Positions 1 through 4,595 of a stretch of 5,948 nucleotides of DNA are shown in pieces (positions within the stretch are counted from its first letter, which is position 1; the number at the start of each line of letters is the position of its first letter). The position numbers and the translations under genes are program-made. The stretch comes from an uncultured Sphingomonadales bacterium (GTDB taxonomy: Bacteria > Pseudomonadota > Alphaproteobacteria > Sphingomonadales > Sphingomonadaceae), in the NCBI GenBank assembly GCA_937898535.1, contig CALDKP010000321.1:1-5948 (forward strand). Direction: 5' to 3'. The notes under the pieces are model-generated. The model had not been told where the DNA came from and searched no databases. It saw only the letters and a list, made by a program, of their open reading frames with translations.

Positions 1-426
1 CTCAGAGCACCAGATGAAGGCGAAAGGAAGTCCGTCACCAACCGCAAAGTCGCGATAAAAACCCTCAATCGTCGGGGCAAAGAACTCGCCAGGGAATTGC
101 GGGCGGTTCATGTCGAAAGTGTCCCCTGCGCCGGCGTCAACCACCACAGCGCCAAGAGCTTGCTCTGTCCGTTGATCCTGTTCTGCCGTCAAATCAGGCG
201 CGGCGGTCTGGCCAAAAACAGGATTTTTCTTAGGTGCAAGTCGCTTGGCTATGATTGCCAGCACACCGGCCAAAACTTCCCTATCGCCTTTGCGGCTTGC
301 CATGCATCGATTCATCTTTTCACGGTCAAGCTCAAGCTTGCCGTCAAGATTGCTCACAACGATCTTTCTATCAACCGTCAAAGCGACGATCTCCCCGTGA
401 GGCGTTTTTGATAACTGCCTAATCAT
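1..426 (-). CDS. Hypothetical phage protein, 5' part (142 codons, runs off the left edge)
   Basis: The frame is open for 142 codons from an ATG at 426 to the window edge, so the C-terminus is missing. The start lies in an ATGA overlap with the stop of the upstream gene and has AAAGGG six bases before it. The N-terminus (about residues 8-35) alternates hydrophobic and charged residues and looks beta-rich, including the stretch EIVALTVDRKIVVSNLDGK. A helical segment (about 45-62, DREVLAGVLAIIAKRLA) follows, then a Pro/Ala/Gln-rich linker (about 65-90). The last visible part is aromatic (FFAPTIEGFYRDF, then LPFAFIW) and probably begins a folded domain. I recognise no family and infer no function. 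It is the last visible gene of cassette C and is probably translated by coupling. Confidence 0.8.
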   Translation of the reverse strand, partial: MIRQLSKTPHGEIVALTVDRKIVVSNLDGKLELDREKMNRCMASRKGDREVLAGVLAIIAKRLAPKKNPVFGQTAAPDLTAEQDQRTEQALGAVVVDAGAGDTFDMNRPQFPGEFFAPTIEGFYRDFAVGDGLPFAFIWCSE

Positions 427-635
427 TGCATACCCTTTCTAGTTTTCGCTTCGCGCTCGGCCATAAGGGCCGCGTGCATGAACGTTCGGGCATTGACTGC
501 CGCGAAGCTCGCACGTTCGAAACGCAAGGCCAATTCCTGATTGTCTTGCGCCGCGTAATTCTTGGCCTTTGCAGCCATTTCGCCCTGCAATTCCCCAAGC
601 TCCCGCAGCCGTGCCATTTTGTCCGCATAGTTCAT
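423..635 (-). CDS. Small helical hypothetical protein (70 aa)
   Basis: This 70-residue protein starts at ATG 635, inside an ATGA overlap with the upstream gene's stop. It ends in another ATGA overlap with the downstream gene. No strong Shine-Dalgarno sits at the usual distance (a GGGA is about 12 bases away), so termination-reinitiation coupling is likely. The sequence is Ala-, Glu-, Arg- and Lys-rich (MARLRELGELQGEMAAKAKN, then ELALRFERASFAAVNARTF) and looks like two or three amphipathic helices. It has no Cys, no signal peptide and no membrane segment. The charged, Ala-rich character would suit a small protein-binding or DNA-binding factor, but no family is recognised and the function is unknown. 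Confidence 0.78.
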   Translation of the reverse strand: MNYADKMARLRELGELQGEMAAKAKNYAAQDNQELALRFERASFAAVNARTFMHAALMAEREAKTRKGMQ

Positions 636-847
636 GACACGAATGTCCCAAAAACCTCTAACACTTCCTCGGCGCGTTTAACGACGCGAACCGCAAGCGG
701 CCACATTTTCGGATTAGTGCTATGTTGGTTTTTCTTTTGCCTTGCTCGGGCGCTCCGGATTGCCTTGTCTTTATCGGAATAAACCCCTCTGTAGGCGTCA
801 ATCCAGGTTGCATTGAGCGTTTCCAATTGAATGACATATCTGATCAC
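632..847 (-). CDS. Small basic hypothetical protein (71 aa, GTG start)
   Basis: Translation probably starts at GTG 847, whose G is also the last base of the upstream TAG stop (TAGTG). GGAG lies eight bases before the GTG, a near-ideal spacing, and no in-frame ATG occurs until about codon 48, so GTG is well supported. The pattern is strand (RYVIQLETLN), helix (SDKDKAIRSARARQKKN), strand (PLAVRVVKRAEEVLEVF). This strand-helix-strand layout is common in tiny phage early proteins. The net charge is strongly positive through the helix, so nucleic-acid contact is possible but not shown. It overlaps the next gene by four bases. Confidence 0.78.
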   Translation of the reverse strand: MIRYVIQLETLNATWIDAYRGVYSDKDKAIRSARARQKKNQHSTNPKMWPLAVRVVKRAEEVLEVFGTFVS

Positions 848-1347
848 TACATTAGCTCCGGATTTGGTGGCAAGATTTCATGCCGAACGGTTCCTGAATT
901 TTGTTTGCGGCAATTTTCCAGTGCGTCCACGGGATCCGCGCCGACACAGTAGCCGTATATCCAATGCGCATCAGCATGATTGATTTCGGGATATTGATAG
1001 CGACACCGCCAAAGAGGCAAGCCGCCATTTTCCCGAAGCCATTTGCGCGCAGCCGCCTTATACACGCAAACCTTTGTGCTTAGGCTTGTATTGTCCCCGA
1101 ATTCCTTCGCTTTGGCTGCAATATGTGCAGTCATTGGCAAACCGTCCCATAACTGCAACGGAATGTCATTTAAGTGACTATCGCGGGACGCTAAAAGCCT
1201 TTCGCTTCCTATCCACTGCAAGACGATTTCAATGGCTCCCTTGCTGGCGAATTGCTCAAAATAAATGCGGTGAATATCCGCGCCTTTGCTGCCGTCATAA
1301 TGCCCCTCGGTGATTTTGTCGGCATCCATATATTCTTTGCGGTTCAT
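847..1347 (-). CDS. Hypothetical phage protein (166 aa)
   Basis: I place the start at ATG 1347, whose A is the last base of the upstream TAA stop (TAATG). GGAAGG lies about ten bases before it. An in-frame ATG six codons earlier (1365) lies inside the upstream gene and has no ribosome site. The protein has an acidic N-terminus (KEYMDADKITEGHYD), a central region with LQWIGSERLLASRD, and a Trp/Tyr-rich C-terminal half (KWLRENGGLPLWRCRYQYP, then DAHWIYGYCVGADPVDALE). Three Cys are spread out (VCVY, WRCRY, GYCVG) plus one near the C-terminus (ENCRK). They do not form an obvious zinc-binding pair. There is no signal peptide or membrane segment. I cannot assign it to a family. Confidence 0.8.
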   Translation of the reverse strand: MNRKEYMDADKITEGHYDGSKGADIHRIYFEQFASKGAIEIVLQWIGSERLLASRDSHLNDIPLQLWDGLPMTAHIAAKAKEFGDNTSLSTKVCVYKAAARKWLRENGGLPLWRCRYQYPEINHADAHWIYGYCVGADPVDALENCRKQNSGTVRHEILPPNPELM

Positions 1348-1592
1348 TATTCCGGTGCCTTCCATTCTGAAAACAAGACAGCAGCGCGCAAGACGCTTCC
1401 CGCGTCATGATCTCGCCTGTATGCATCACCGCATTTCACCATGTCTTGCAGCGCGTTTGCCGCAAGCATAGTGCACGCATGCGCGCGGTTTATGTCGCTA
1501 TGAAAATTCCCCGGCCGGGCAATGCGTAGCAAGCGATCATAATGGGGTTTACTCGATTCAACCCAACACAAAATATGTTCTTCCCCTGTCAT
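1347..1592 (-). CDS. Small hypothetical protein (81 aa)
   Basis: The frame extends upstream to an ATG at 1691, but ATG 1592 is the better start. It has TTGGAG seven bases before it and follows the stop of the 47-aa upstream gene after a single base, whereas the longer form would overlap that gene almost completely. The 81-residue product begins MTGEEHILCWVESSKPHYDR. A His/Cys/Met-containing helix (NRAHACTMLAANALQDMVK) and a C-terminal hydrophobic helix ending in FSEWKAPE follow. The protein looks compact, cytosolic and all-alpha. The function is unknown. It overlaps the next gene by one base (TAATG). Confidence 0.75.
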   Translation of the reverse strand: MTGEEHILCWVESSKPHYDRLLRIARPGNFHSDINRAHACTMLAANALQDMVKCGDAYRRDHDAGSVLRAAVLFSEWKAPE

Positions 1593-1593
1593 T

Positions 1594-1737
1594 TTAATTC
1601 TCCAATCGATCCAGGTTGATATAATAGCGCCAAGCCCCGCCGCGGGATTGCTGGCGAAATAATGCGCTATTGGCAAAGCCGCCGCGTTCATACCATTCGG
1701 CCTTTGTGATGCGCTCTTTGCGGATTTTCTGCGGCAT
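1594..1737 (-). CDS. Very small phage protein with a WYxRGGFxN motif (47 aa)
   Basis: This 47-codon gene is easily missed. ATG 1737 shares its A with the upstream TGA stop (TGATG), and GGGGAG lies eight bases upstream. Its TAA ends one base before the next gene's ATG, so it fits the cassette exactly. The product is basic at the N-terminus (MPQKIRKERITKAEWYERGG), then FANSALFRQQSRGGAWRYY and INLDRLEN. The arrangement of Trp-Tyr, Gly-Gly-Phe, Asn, Leu-Phe-Arg and a closing Gly-Gly-Ala-Trp-Arg-Tyr-Tyr looks like a compact, conserved mini-domain, not random translation. I have a general impression of similar small phage proteins but no name. Nucleic-acid binding is possible from charge alone. Confidence 0.75.
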   Translation of the reverse strand: MPQKIRKERITKAEWYERGGFANSALFRQQSRGGAWRYYINLDRLEN

Positions 1738-2201
1738 CAATAAAACTCCCCGATAACCTGCGGTCCGCTTTGCAATCCCATTGTGTAAGCAGTCTGCCAG
1801 GGAATGACGATAAAGTTAAACGAGCCGCCCGGCGCAATCGCTTTATAGATTGGCACATAGTGCGCTCGATCGATCTCACGAAAGCCAACAAAGCGAAAAT
1901 GATCCAGCGTTGCAACGATGCGCACTTGGCTTTCCGTCCAGTGCTTGCGATAGCGTCGATCTTGCAGCACCTTGCGCCCGCTCGCGTCCAATTCACGACT
2001 AACGCGCGGCTCGTTAAGGGCAATCGCTTGACTGATCTCTGCAATATCGTTGACAGTGACGCGCGGGCTTGTGCAGCCGCATGAATAGCCTCTAATCAGG
2101 CGCGCGTTTGTGTTGAACGCCTTGCGCAATCCGATAATATTGGTTTTCGTGATTGCGCCGGATTTGATAGCCTCAAGGTGCTTTTTTAGTGTCGGTGTCA
2201 T
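1737..2201 (-). CDS. Hypothetical phage protein, first gene of cassette C (154 aa)
   Basis: ATG 2201 is preceded by GGAG nine bases upstream and lies about 25 bases downstream of the likely transcription start of the promoter at 2233-2261. The protein starts with a basic helical segment (TLKKHLEAIKSGAITKTNI, then GLRKAFNTNARL). A Cys pair (YSCGCTSP) follows, then a helix with many acidic residues (NDIAEISQAIALNEPRVSRE), and a strongly basic stretch (RKVLQDRRYRKHWTESQ). The C-terminal third is beta-like and aromatic (FVGFREIDRAHYVPIYKAI, FNFIVIPWQTAYTMGL). The basic centre could bind nucleic acid, but no catalytic motif is visible and I do not recognise the family. The stop overlaps the next start by one base. 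Confidence 0.82.
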   Translation of the reverse strand: MTPTLKKHLEAIKSGAITKTNIIGLRKAFNTNARLIRGYSCGCTSPRVTVNDIAEISQAIALNEPRVSRELDASGRKVLQDRRYRKHWTESQVRIVATLDHFRFVGFREIDRAHYVPIYKAIAPGGSFNFIVIPWQTAYTMGLQSGPQVIGEFY

Positions 2202-2232
2202 TTTGTTTCACTCCATTAAAAGCGGTTTCTTG

Positions 2233-2261
2233 TCTATATGTGACGCAACGTCACAAGTCGA
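2233..2261 (-). promoter_or_regulatory. Putative sigma-70-like promoter of cassette C
   Basis: On the minus strand, a -35-like TCGACT (2261-2256) and a -10-like TATAGA (2238-2233) are separated by exactly 17 bases. Each box matches consensus at four of six positions. The spacer is the perfect palindrome described separately. Transcription would start near 2226 and reach the ATG at 2201 after a short leader. The -35 box lies within the last codons of the upstream 185-aa gene. The promoter is inferred from sequence only. Confidence 0.45.
2239..2255. promoter_or_regulatory. Operator-like perfect palindrome (site O1)
   Basis: The sequence TGTGACGCAACGTCACA is a perfect inverted repeat with 7-bp arms around CAA. 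It exactly fills the 17-bp spacer of the putative cassette C promoter and also overlaps the stop codon of the 185-aa gene. Three related sites lie about 3 kb away around the divergent promoters (5188-5204, 5220-5235 and 5362-5377). That placement points to an operator for a dimeric regulator, not an accidental hairpin. Confidence 0.6.
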
Positions 2262-2808
2262 ATGGTTTTTTGTAAAAAGTGATCGATTTCGAAAAATTCT
2301 TTTTGATAAAAAACCAATTCGCAAAACTAGGCTGCAATCGGCAATTCAAGAAAACTCGTTGCAGCCGCGGCGCATCGAATTGACGCACGTTGCCAGGCAA
2401 GCCCAATAGCAGACGCGTGGCAAGGTAGGCGTGGCCTACAGGCTTGCTCGGGATTATGGTTTTTAGCCAGTTAATGATTATCGTTAGGCTTTCCGGATCC
2501 TTGCTGGCTGCGTCTGTAATGCATGCAGCAACGTCGAGCGGCGCAATCTCTGCCTTGACATTGCCTAGACGTGCAAGTGCTTCCTCTGCTTTGTGTGCGT
2601 GCTTTCCTAGCTCCAGGAGCATGCCGGGATTTTCGACAAGCACGCACAATTGCAGCGACGTCAACGGCTGTCCATTGGAAAGCCATGAGCGAATCTCAAT
2701 CCCTTGCGTGCTGGCAGACCCATCGAACCAATGCGGATTCTCTTTTAGTATCTGGCGACACTTTGCGAGCGAGATTTTATAGCGCTCGCTAAATTCATGA
2801 ATATTCAT
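2251..2808 (-). CDS. Hypothetical phage protein with possible N-terminal HTH (185 aa)
   Basis: ATG 2808 has GGAG eight bases upstream and lies in an ATGA overlap with the preceding 60-aa gene. The first 30 residues (MNIHEFSERYKISLAKCRQI, then LKENPHWF) resemble a short helix-turn-helix of the MerR or excisionase type. That is an inference from shape, not a family match. A long helical middle (about 50-90, with ENPGMLLELGKHAHKAEEAL) is followed by a mixed region (TIIINWLKTIIP, then YLATRLLLGLPGN). The end is very Lys/Phe-rich (FANWFFIKKNFSKSITFYKK). The last 25 codons are much more AT-rich than the rest and contain a long inverted repeat. It could be a DNA-binding regulator, but this is unproven. 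It is the last gene of cassette B. Confidence 0.8.
   Translation of the reverse strand: MNIHEFSERYKISLAKCRQILKENPHWFDGSASTQGIEIRSWLSNGQPLTSLQLCVLVENPGMLLELGKHAHKAEEALARLGNVKAEIAPLDVAACITDAASKDPESLTIIINWLKTIIPSKPVGHAYLATRLLLGLPGNVRQFDAPRLQRVFLNCRLQPSFANWFFIKKNFSKSITFYKKPFDL
2261..2319. repeat. AT-rich imperfect inverted repeat inside the 3' end of a gene
   Basis: The arm at about 2261-2279 (AATGGTTTTTTGTAAAAAG) pairs with the arm at about 2299-2318 (reverse complement ATTGGTTTTTTATCAAAAAG). There is a one-base length difference and one or two mismatches, around a 19-base centre. It lies in the coding sequence for the C-terminus of the 185-aa protein, just before the cassette C promoter. It could be an mRNA hairpin, or an AT-rich element upstream of the promoter. 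It is not a classical GC-stem terminator. Confidence 0.5.
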
Positions 2809-2987
2809 TGCGTGCGCTCCACTGATAAAATTTCATTAGGTCTAACAATGAATTCAGACCAGCCACAATAGCGCACACAAGGACGCCCATAATGATCTAT
2901 GGATACAATTTTGCGTGTGGCTTTCCTATAGCTATATCTCGTTGCTGCTTTGAATGTCAGCAAGTCGCCTACCTTAAATTTTTTCAT
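2805..2987 (-). CDS. Small beta-rich hypothetical protein (60 aa)
   Basis: ATG 2987 sits in an ATGA overlap with the upstream 52-aa gene and is preceded by AAGGA nine bases away. The 60 residues begin MKKFKVGDLLTFKAATRYSY and continue with RKIVSIDHYGRPCVRYCGW and EFIVRPNEILSVERTQ. The KVGD(L)L opening, short beta strands separated by turns, and a closing P-N-E-I-L resemble an SH3-like or KOW-like small barrel, a shape often seen in tiny phage and plasmid proteins. Two Cys are present (RPCVRYC) without metal-site partners. The fold is inferred from pattern and the function is unknown. Its stop overlaps the 185-aa gene's start by four bases. Confidence 0.78.
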   Translation of the reverse strand: MKKFKVGDLLTFKAATRYSYRKATRKIVSIDHYGRPCVRYCGWSEFIVRPNEILSVERTQ

Positions 2988-3142
2988 TGCTTCAATTCCT
3001 TATCAGGTCGGCATTTTGTGCCGTCTGCATATCCTGCACGATACGCAAAGCGATCAAATGGCGGATATCCTAGCGCTCTGTCCGGGCGGTCTAACAGCCC
3101 ATCAATGTAACCATCTGCGCGTGCTCTTAGTGTGCCGTTCAT
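2984..3142 (-). CDS. Possible ribosome modulation factor-like small protein (52 aa)
   Basis: This 52-codon gene starts at ATG 3142, one base after the upstream stop. It has the shared junction cassette GGAAGGAATTGACATG and ends in an ATGA overlap with the next gene. Residues about 9-42 read ADGYIDGLLDRPDRALGYPP, then FDRFAYRAGYADGTKC. The layout of G-Y-x-x-G-L-x-x-R-P, a central Y-P-P, and a closing A-Y-x-x-G-Y-x-D-G resembles ribosome modulation factor (RMF). In RMF a similar G-Y-x-x-G and W-x-x-G-W pair frames a central P-Y. RMF binds 70S ribosomes and drives formation of inactive 100S dimers. Phage proteins of this shape may act differently, so the similarity is only suggestive. Confidence 0.72.
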   Translation of the reverse strand: MNGTLRARADGYIDGLLDRPDRALGYPPFDRFAYRAGYADGTKCRPDKELKQ

Positions 3143-3143
3143 G

Positions 3144-3416
3144 TCAATTCCTTCCCGCATTGATAATGACGGCTCGCTGATCTCCGCAAGGGATTATCAG
3201 AATTTTGCGGCCGCTTTCGTCAATTGGAATTGTGCGCAGATCCTCCGGCAATTTTGCGAGCGCATTAGGGCAACATGGCCTATCTAAGAGCGCCTGGCTT
3301 TCGAATTGCGCGCGAATTTCCTTATAGGCATAATCTGCCGCAAAGTCTCTGCGCTTGAATGTGCGAGCCGTGCTAGGTCCGCAAGGGAATTCTGAAATGA
3401 TCGAATAATAGGCCAT
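3144..3416 (-). CDS. Small hypothetical protein (90 aa)
   Basis: ATG 3416 is chosen because AAAGGA lies seven to eight bases upstream. Extending to a TTG at 3452 would add 12 codons with no ribosome site. The protein begins MAYYSIISEFPCGPSTARTF, followed by a charged helix (RRDFAADYAYKEIRAQFESQ), a Cys pair (RPCCPNALAKLPEDL), and a beta-like C-terminus (GRKILIIPCGDQRAVIINAG). Four Cys are present but not in a clear zinc-finger spacing. The final Arg-Asn codons are formed by the next gene's ribosome site (AGG AAT TGA). No family is recognised. A 42-base gap separates it from the upstream gene and could encode only an 8-residue peptide. Confidence 0.76.
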   Translation of the reverse strand: MAYYSIISEFPCGPSTARTFKRRDFAADYAYKEIRAQFESQALLDRPCCPNALAKLPEDLRTIPIDESGRKILIIPCGDQRAVIINAGRN

Positions 3417-3458
3417 TGTTAAATCCTTTCGATATTCAAGCGGCCGCTGCAATTTGCA

Positions 3459-3659
3459 TCATTTGCTATAATTGACACGCCACCATAAGCCACCATGCAA
3501 TTCGGGATCGCTGGCAAATATGGATGCAGAAAATCCCGCGCGAACCAAATCTTTAGGCATAATGCGCCGAGCATATCGAAGCGCCCCGGATTTGGTCATG
3601 GTAGGACTATATGAATTCGGCCTATTCTCGCCGATAATAACAGGTCGTTTTTCGGTCAT
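3459..3659 (-). CDS. Small basic hypothetical protein (66 aa)
   Basis: ATG 3659 has CGGAG eight bases upstream and lies in an ATGA overlap with the 60-aa upstream gene. The product starts MTEKRPVIIGENRPNSYSPT and contains a basic helix (SGALRYARRIMPKDLVRAGF). It ends with SDPELHGGLWWRVNYSK, where a Trp-Trp pair sits in a likely beta strand. The layout of helix, MPKDLxRAGF and WWRVNY reads like a small alpha/beta protein of the strand-helix-strand type repeated in this region. It has no Cys, signal peptide or membrane segment. The function is unknown. Confidence 0.77.
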   Translation of the reverse strand: MTEKRPVIIGENRPNSYSPTMTKSGALRYARRIMPKDLVRAGFSASIFASDPELHGGLWWRVNYSK

Positions 3660-3838
3660 GCCACTATCTCCGATTGCGTAATTGCCTTTTCTAGCGCTTC
3701 GCTAGTCCATCCATAAACCCTGTACCAGGTTTCTCGATTACCTTGGCAATCCTGATAGAATGCCTTGTGAAATCTCCGCAAAGCGTCACGCTCGCCTGCC
3801 CAAATGCCGCGCGCGTCAATTTGGCGAAAGCCTTTCAT
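3656..3838 (-). CDS. Small hypothetical protein (60 aa)
   Basis: I choose ATG 3838 over the in-frame ATG at 3853. AGGA lies eight bases before the former, and the sequence (GAGGATTATTGACATG) follows the same stop-start pattern as other junctions here, with the upstream TGA one base before the ATG. The product starts MKGFRQIDARGIWAGERDAL and continues RRFHKAFYQDCQGNRETWYR, then VYGWTSEALEKAITQSEIVA. It is aromatic and charged and probably alpha/beta. Three Trp in 60 residues suggest a real folded protein. The stop overlaps the next start by four bases. No family is recognised. Confidence 0.74.
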   Translation of the reverse strand: MKGFRQIDARGIWAGERDALRRFHKAFYQDCQGNRETWYRVYGWTSEALEKAITQSEIVA

Positions 3839-3839
3839 G

Positions 3840-3943
3840 TCAATAATCCTCATACTCTAGGTGCTCGTTATATTCCGCTTCTGTTAGTCCCATGAAATTT
3901 AGAATTTCATTTGTGCCGTTTCAATTTCAATGCGCGTTGCCAT
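3840..3943 (-). pseudogene. Tiny gene with an apparent one-base frameshift (34 aa if repaired)
   Basis: ATG 3943 has a strong ribosome site (AAAGGA, nine bases upstream), but the frame closes after 14 codons (MATRIEIETAQMKF, TAA at 3901-3899). In the next frame, NEILNFMGLTEAEYNEHLEY followed by EDY runs without a stop to TGA 3842-3840, where the next gene starts one base later. Its first ATG (3893) gives only 17 codons and has no ribosome site. One extra A in the CAAATG around 3911-3916 would join the two into a 34-residue protein, and the segment before that inner ATG already reads like protein. No classical slippery heptamer is visible. It could be an inactivating deletion, a sequencing error or unusual recoding. 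Confidence 0.45.
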
Positions 3944-3957
3944 GTCTAAAATTCCTT

Positions 3958-4140
3958 TCACATATCTTCGTATCTGCATGCTTCGCAATAAATTTGCTCC
4001 GGATTGTCAGCGTGAAAATTCTGCGCAAAATCCCAAGCCTCCGATTCTTCGCAACCCGTATTTAGATAAACGTGTGCAAGATATTCTCTAGCCGCGTCCA
4101 TGTCGGCCTTGCGTTGCTGGACCGTTGTTTTAGTATACAT
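3958..4140 (-). CDS. Small acidic hypothetical protein, first gene of cassette B (60 aa)
   Basis: ATG 4140 is preferred over the in-frame ATG at 4191. AAAAGGGA lies about ten bases upstream of 4140 in a context like the region's other starts, whereas 4191 falls between the likely -35 and -10 boxes of the promoter. The product is MYTKTTVQQRKADMDAAREY, then LAHVYLNTGCEESEAWDFAQ, then NFHADNPEQIYCEACRYEDM. It is acidic and mainly helical, with a C-terminal C-x-x-C pair (CEAC) and one more Cys (TGCEE). Metal binding is possible but the usual second pair is missing. Its stop is followed by the ribosome site and start of the frameshifted mini-gene. The function is unknown. Confidence 0.74.
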   Translation of the reverse strand: MYTKTTVQQRKADMDAAREYLAHVYLNTGCEESEAWDFAQNFHADNPEQIYCEACRYEDM

Positions 4141-4180
4141 ATCTGAAAATTCCCTTTTCTCTGTAAACCTTGAAAACAGG

Positions 4181-4207
4181 ACTATCTTCACAGGGTATCA
4201 ATGTCAA
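4181..4207 (-). promoter_or_regulatory. Putative promoter of cassette B
   Basis: On the minus strand a perfect -35 TTGACA (4207-4202) is followed after 15 bases by GATAGT (4186-4181), which matches the -10 consensus at four of six positions. The spacing is shorter than ideal. Transcription would begin near 4174, within the first TTGAAAACAGG copy, and give a leader of about 34 bases before ATG 4140. The perfect -35 and the position ahead of a long minus-strand gene series support it. Confidence 0.4.
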
Positions 4208-4371
4208 CTGGAAAAATCGCGCTCGATGCATTTTGACAGTGAACGAACGATTAACCTAGCAAATCAGCGAAAATATTGAAAACAGGCTTTTTGCAGCTTT
4301 CTTACGAGGGAACTTGAAAACAGCCTTTCCTTTTATGCGCGTGCGCGGATCAAGCTAGCCTTATCGGCTCG

Positions 4372-4406
4372 CGCTACGCTGCGCTCCTGACGTCGCTACG
4401 CTGCGC
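4372..4406. repeat. Two GC-rich 13-bp direct repeats, 22 bp apart
   Basis: CGCTACGCTGCGC occurs at 4372-4384 and again at 4394-4406, a start-to-start distance of 22 bp, close to two helical turns. The block is much more GC-rich than the flanking DNA and lies beside an AT-rich stretch (4440-4480). That layout can be seen at iteron-type origins, but two copies are too few for a firm call. Confidence 0.5.
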
Positions 4407-4445
4407 CGCTCGCTCCCCTGTTTTCGCTTAATGGACAATAGAAAA

Positions 4446-4595
4446 TTATTTTCGGGAATTGATTTTCTCAATTTTCCGAATTCTCGCCCTATGCTGATTT
4501 TGAGCGCGTGGCTTTCCTATGGGAAAAATTTCGCGCCCAAATCCTGGGTCTGCCTGCAATAATTCCAATTGGCGCACAAATTGTCTAAGCCGCAT
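4446..4595 (-). CDS. Very small basic protein, end of cassette A (49 aa)
   Basis: The frame can start at ATG 4640 (64 aa, with AAGG upstream) or at ATG 4595 (49 aa). I prefer 4595 because it overlaps the upstream gene by only 11 bases instead of 56 and has GAGCGAG just upstream. The choice is not certain. The product is MRLRQFVRQLELLQADPGFG, then REIFPIGKPRAQNQHRARIR, then KIEKINSRK. It has a basic amphipathic helix, a Pro/Gly turn and a very basic tail, so RNA or DNA binding is plausible. The stop is followed by non-coding DNA, and a weak hairpin overlaps its last codons. No family is recognised. Confidence 0.6.
   Translation of the reverse strand: MRLRQFVRQLELLQADPGFGREIFPIGKPRAQNQHRARIRKIEKINSRK
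4453..4478. repeat. Hairpin at the end of cassette A
   Basis: CGGGAATTGA (4453-4462) pairs with TCAATTTTCCG (4468-4478) around a five-base loop, with one unpaired base. It overlaps the last codons of the 49-aa gene. No run of Ts follows on the minus strand, so it is at best a weak terminator or an mRNA-end stabiliser. Confidence 0.35.

Larger units (their letters stand above)
4170..4425. repeat. Dispersed TTGAAAACAG motif, three direct copies and one inverted partial copy
   Basis: The copies are TTGAAAACAGG at 4170-4180, TTGAAAACAGGC at 4276-4287, TTGAAAACAGCC at 4314-4325, and an inverted partial copy CCTGTTTTC at 4417-4425. They are confined to this non-coding stretch. The first copy lies next to the -10 box and the expected start of transcription of cassette B, where a bound protein could block the polymerase. 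The motif differs from the ACGTAACGT operator family, suggesting a separate regulator. Confidence 0.6.
4141..4445. other. 305-base non-coding control region between cassettes A and B
   Basis: No convincing gene lies here on either strand. The region holds a minus-strand promoter candidate near the cassette B start, four copies of a GAAAACAG-type motif, two 13-bp GC-rich direct repeats, and a plus-strand TTGACA (4233-4238) with no good -10. The mix of AT-rich and GC-rich repeat blocks could mark a replication origin or a regulatory hub. An origin is only speculation, because no replication protein gene is visible. Confidence 0.6.

Noticed and set aside
97..411. Plus-strand open frame of 104 codons
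   Set aside because: It lies antisense to the coupled minus-strand gene at 1-426, has no ribosome site and shows no protein-like pattern.
3435..3461. An 8-codon frame (MMQIAAAA) in the 42-base gap before the 90-aa gene
   Set aside because: It overlaps the upstream stop neatly, but it is too short and too low in complexity to call a gene.
4233..4260. Plus-strand TTGACA as a rightward promoter in the 4141-4445 gap
   Set aside because: There is no acceptable -10 box at 15-19 bases and no plus-strand gene downstream.
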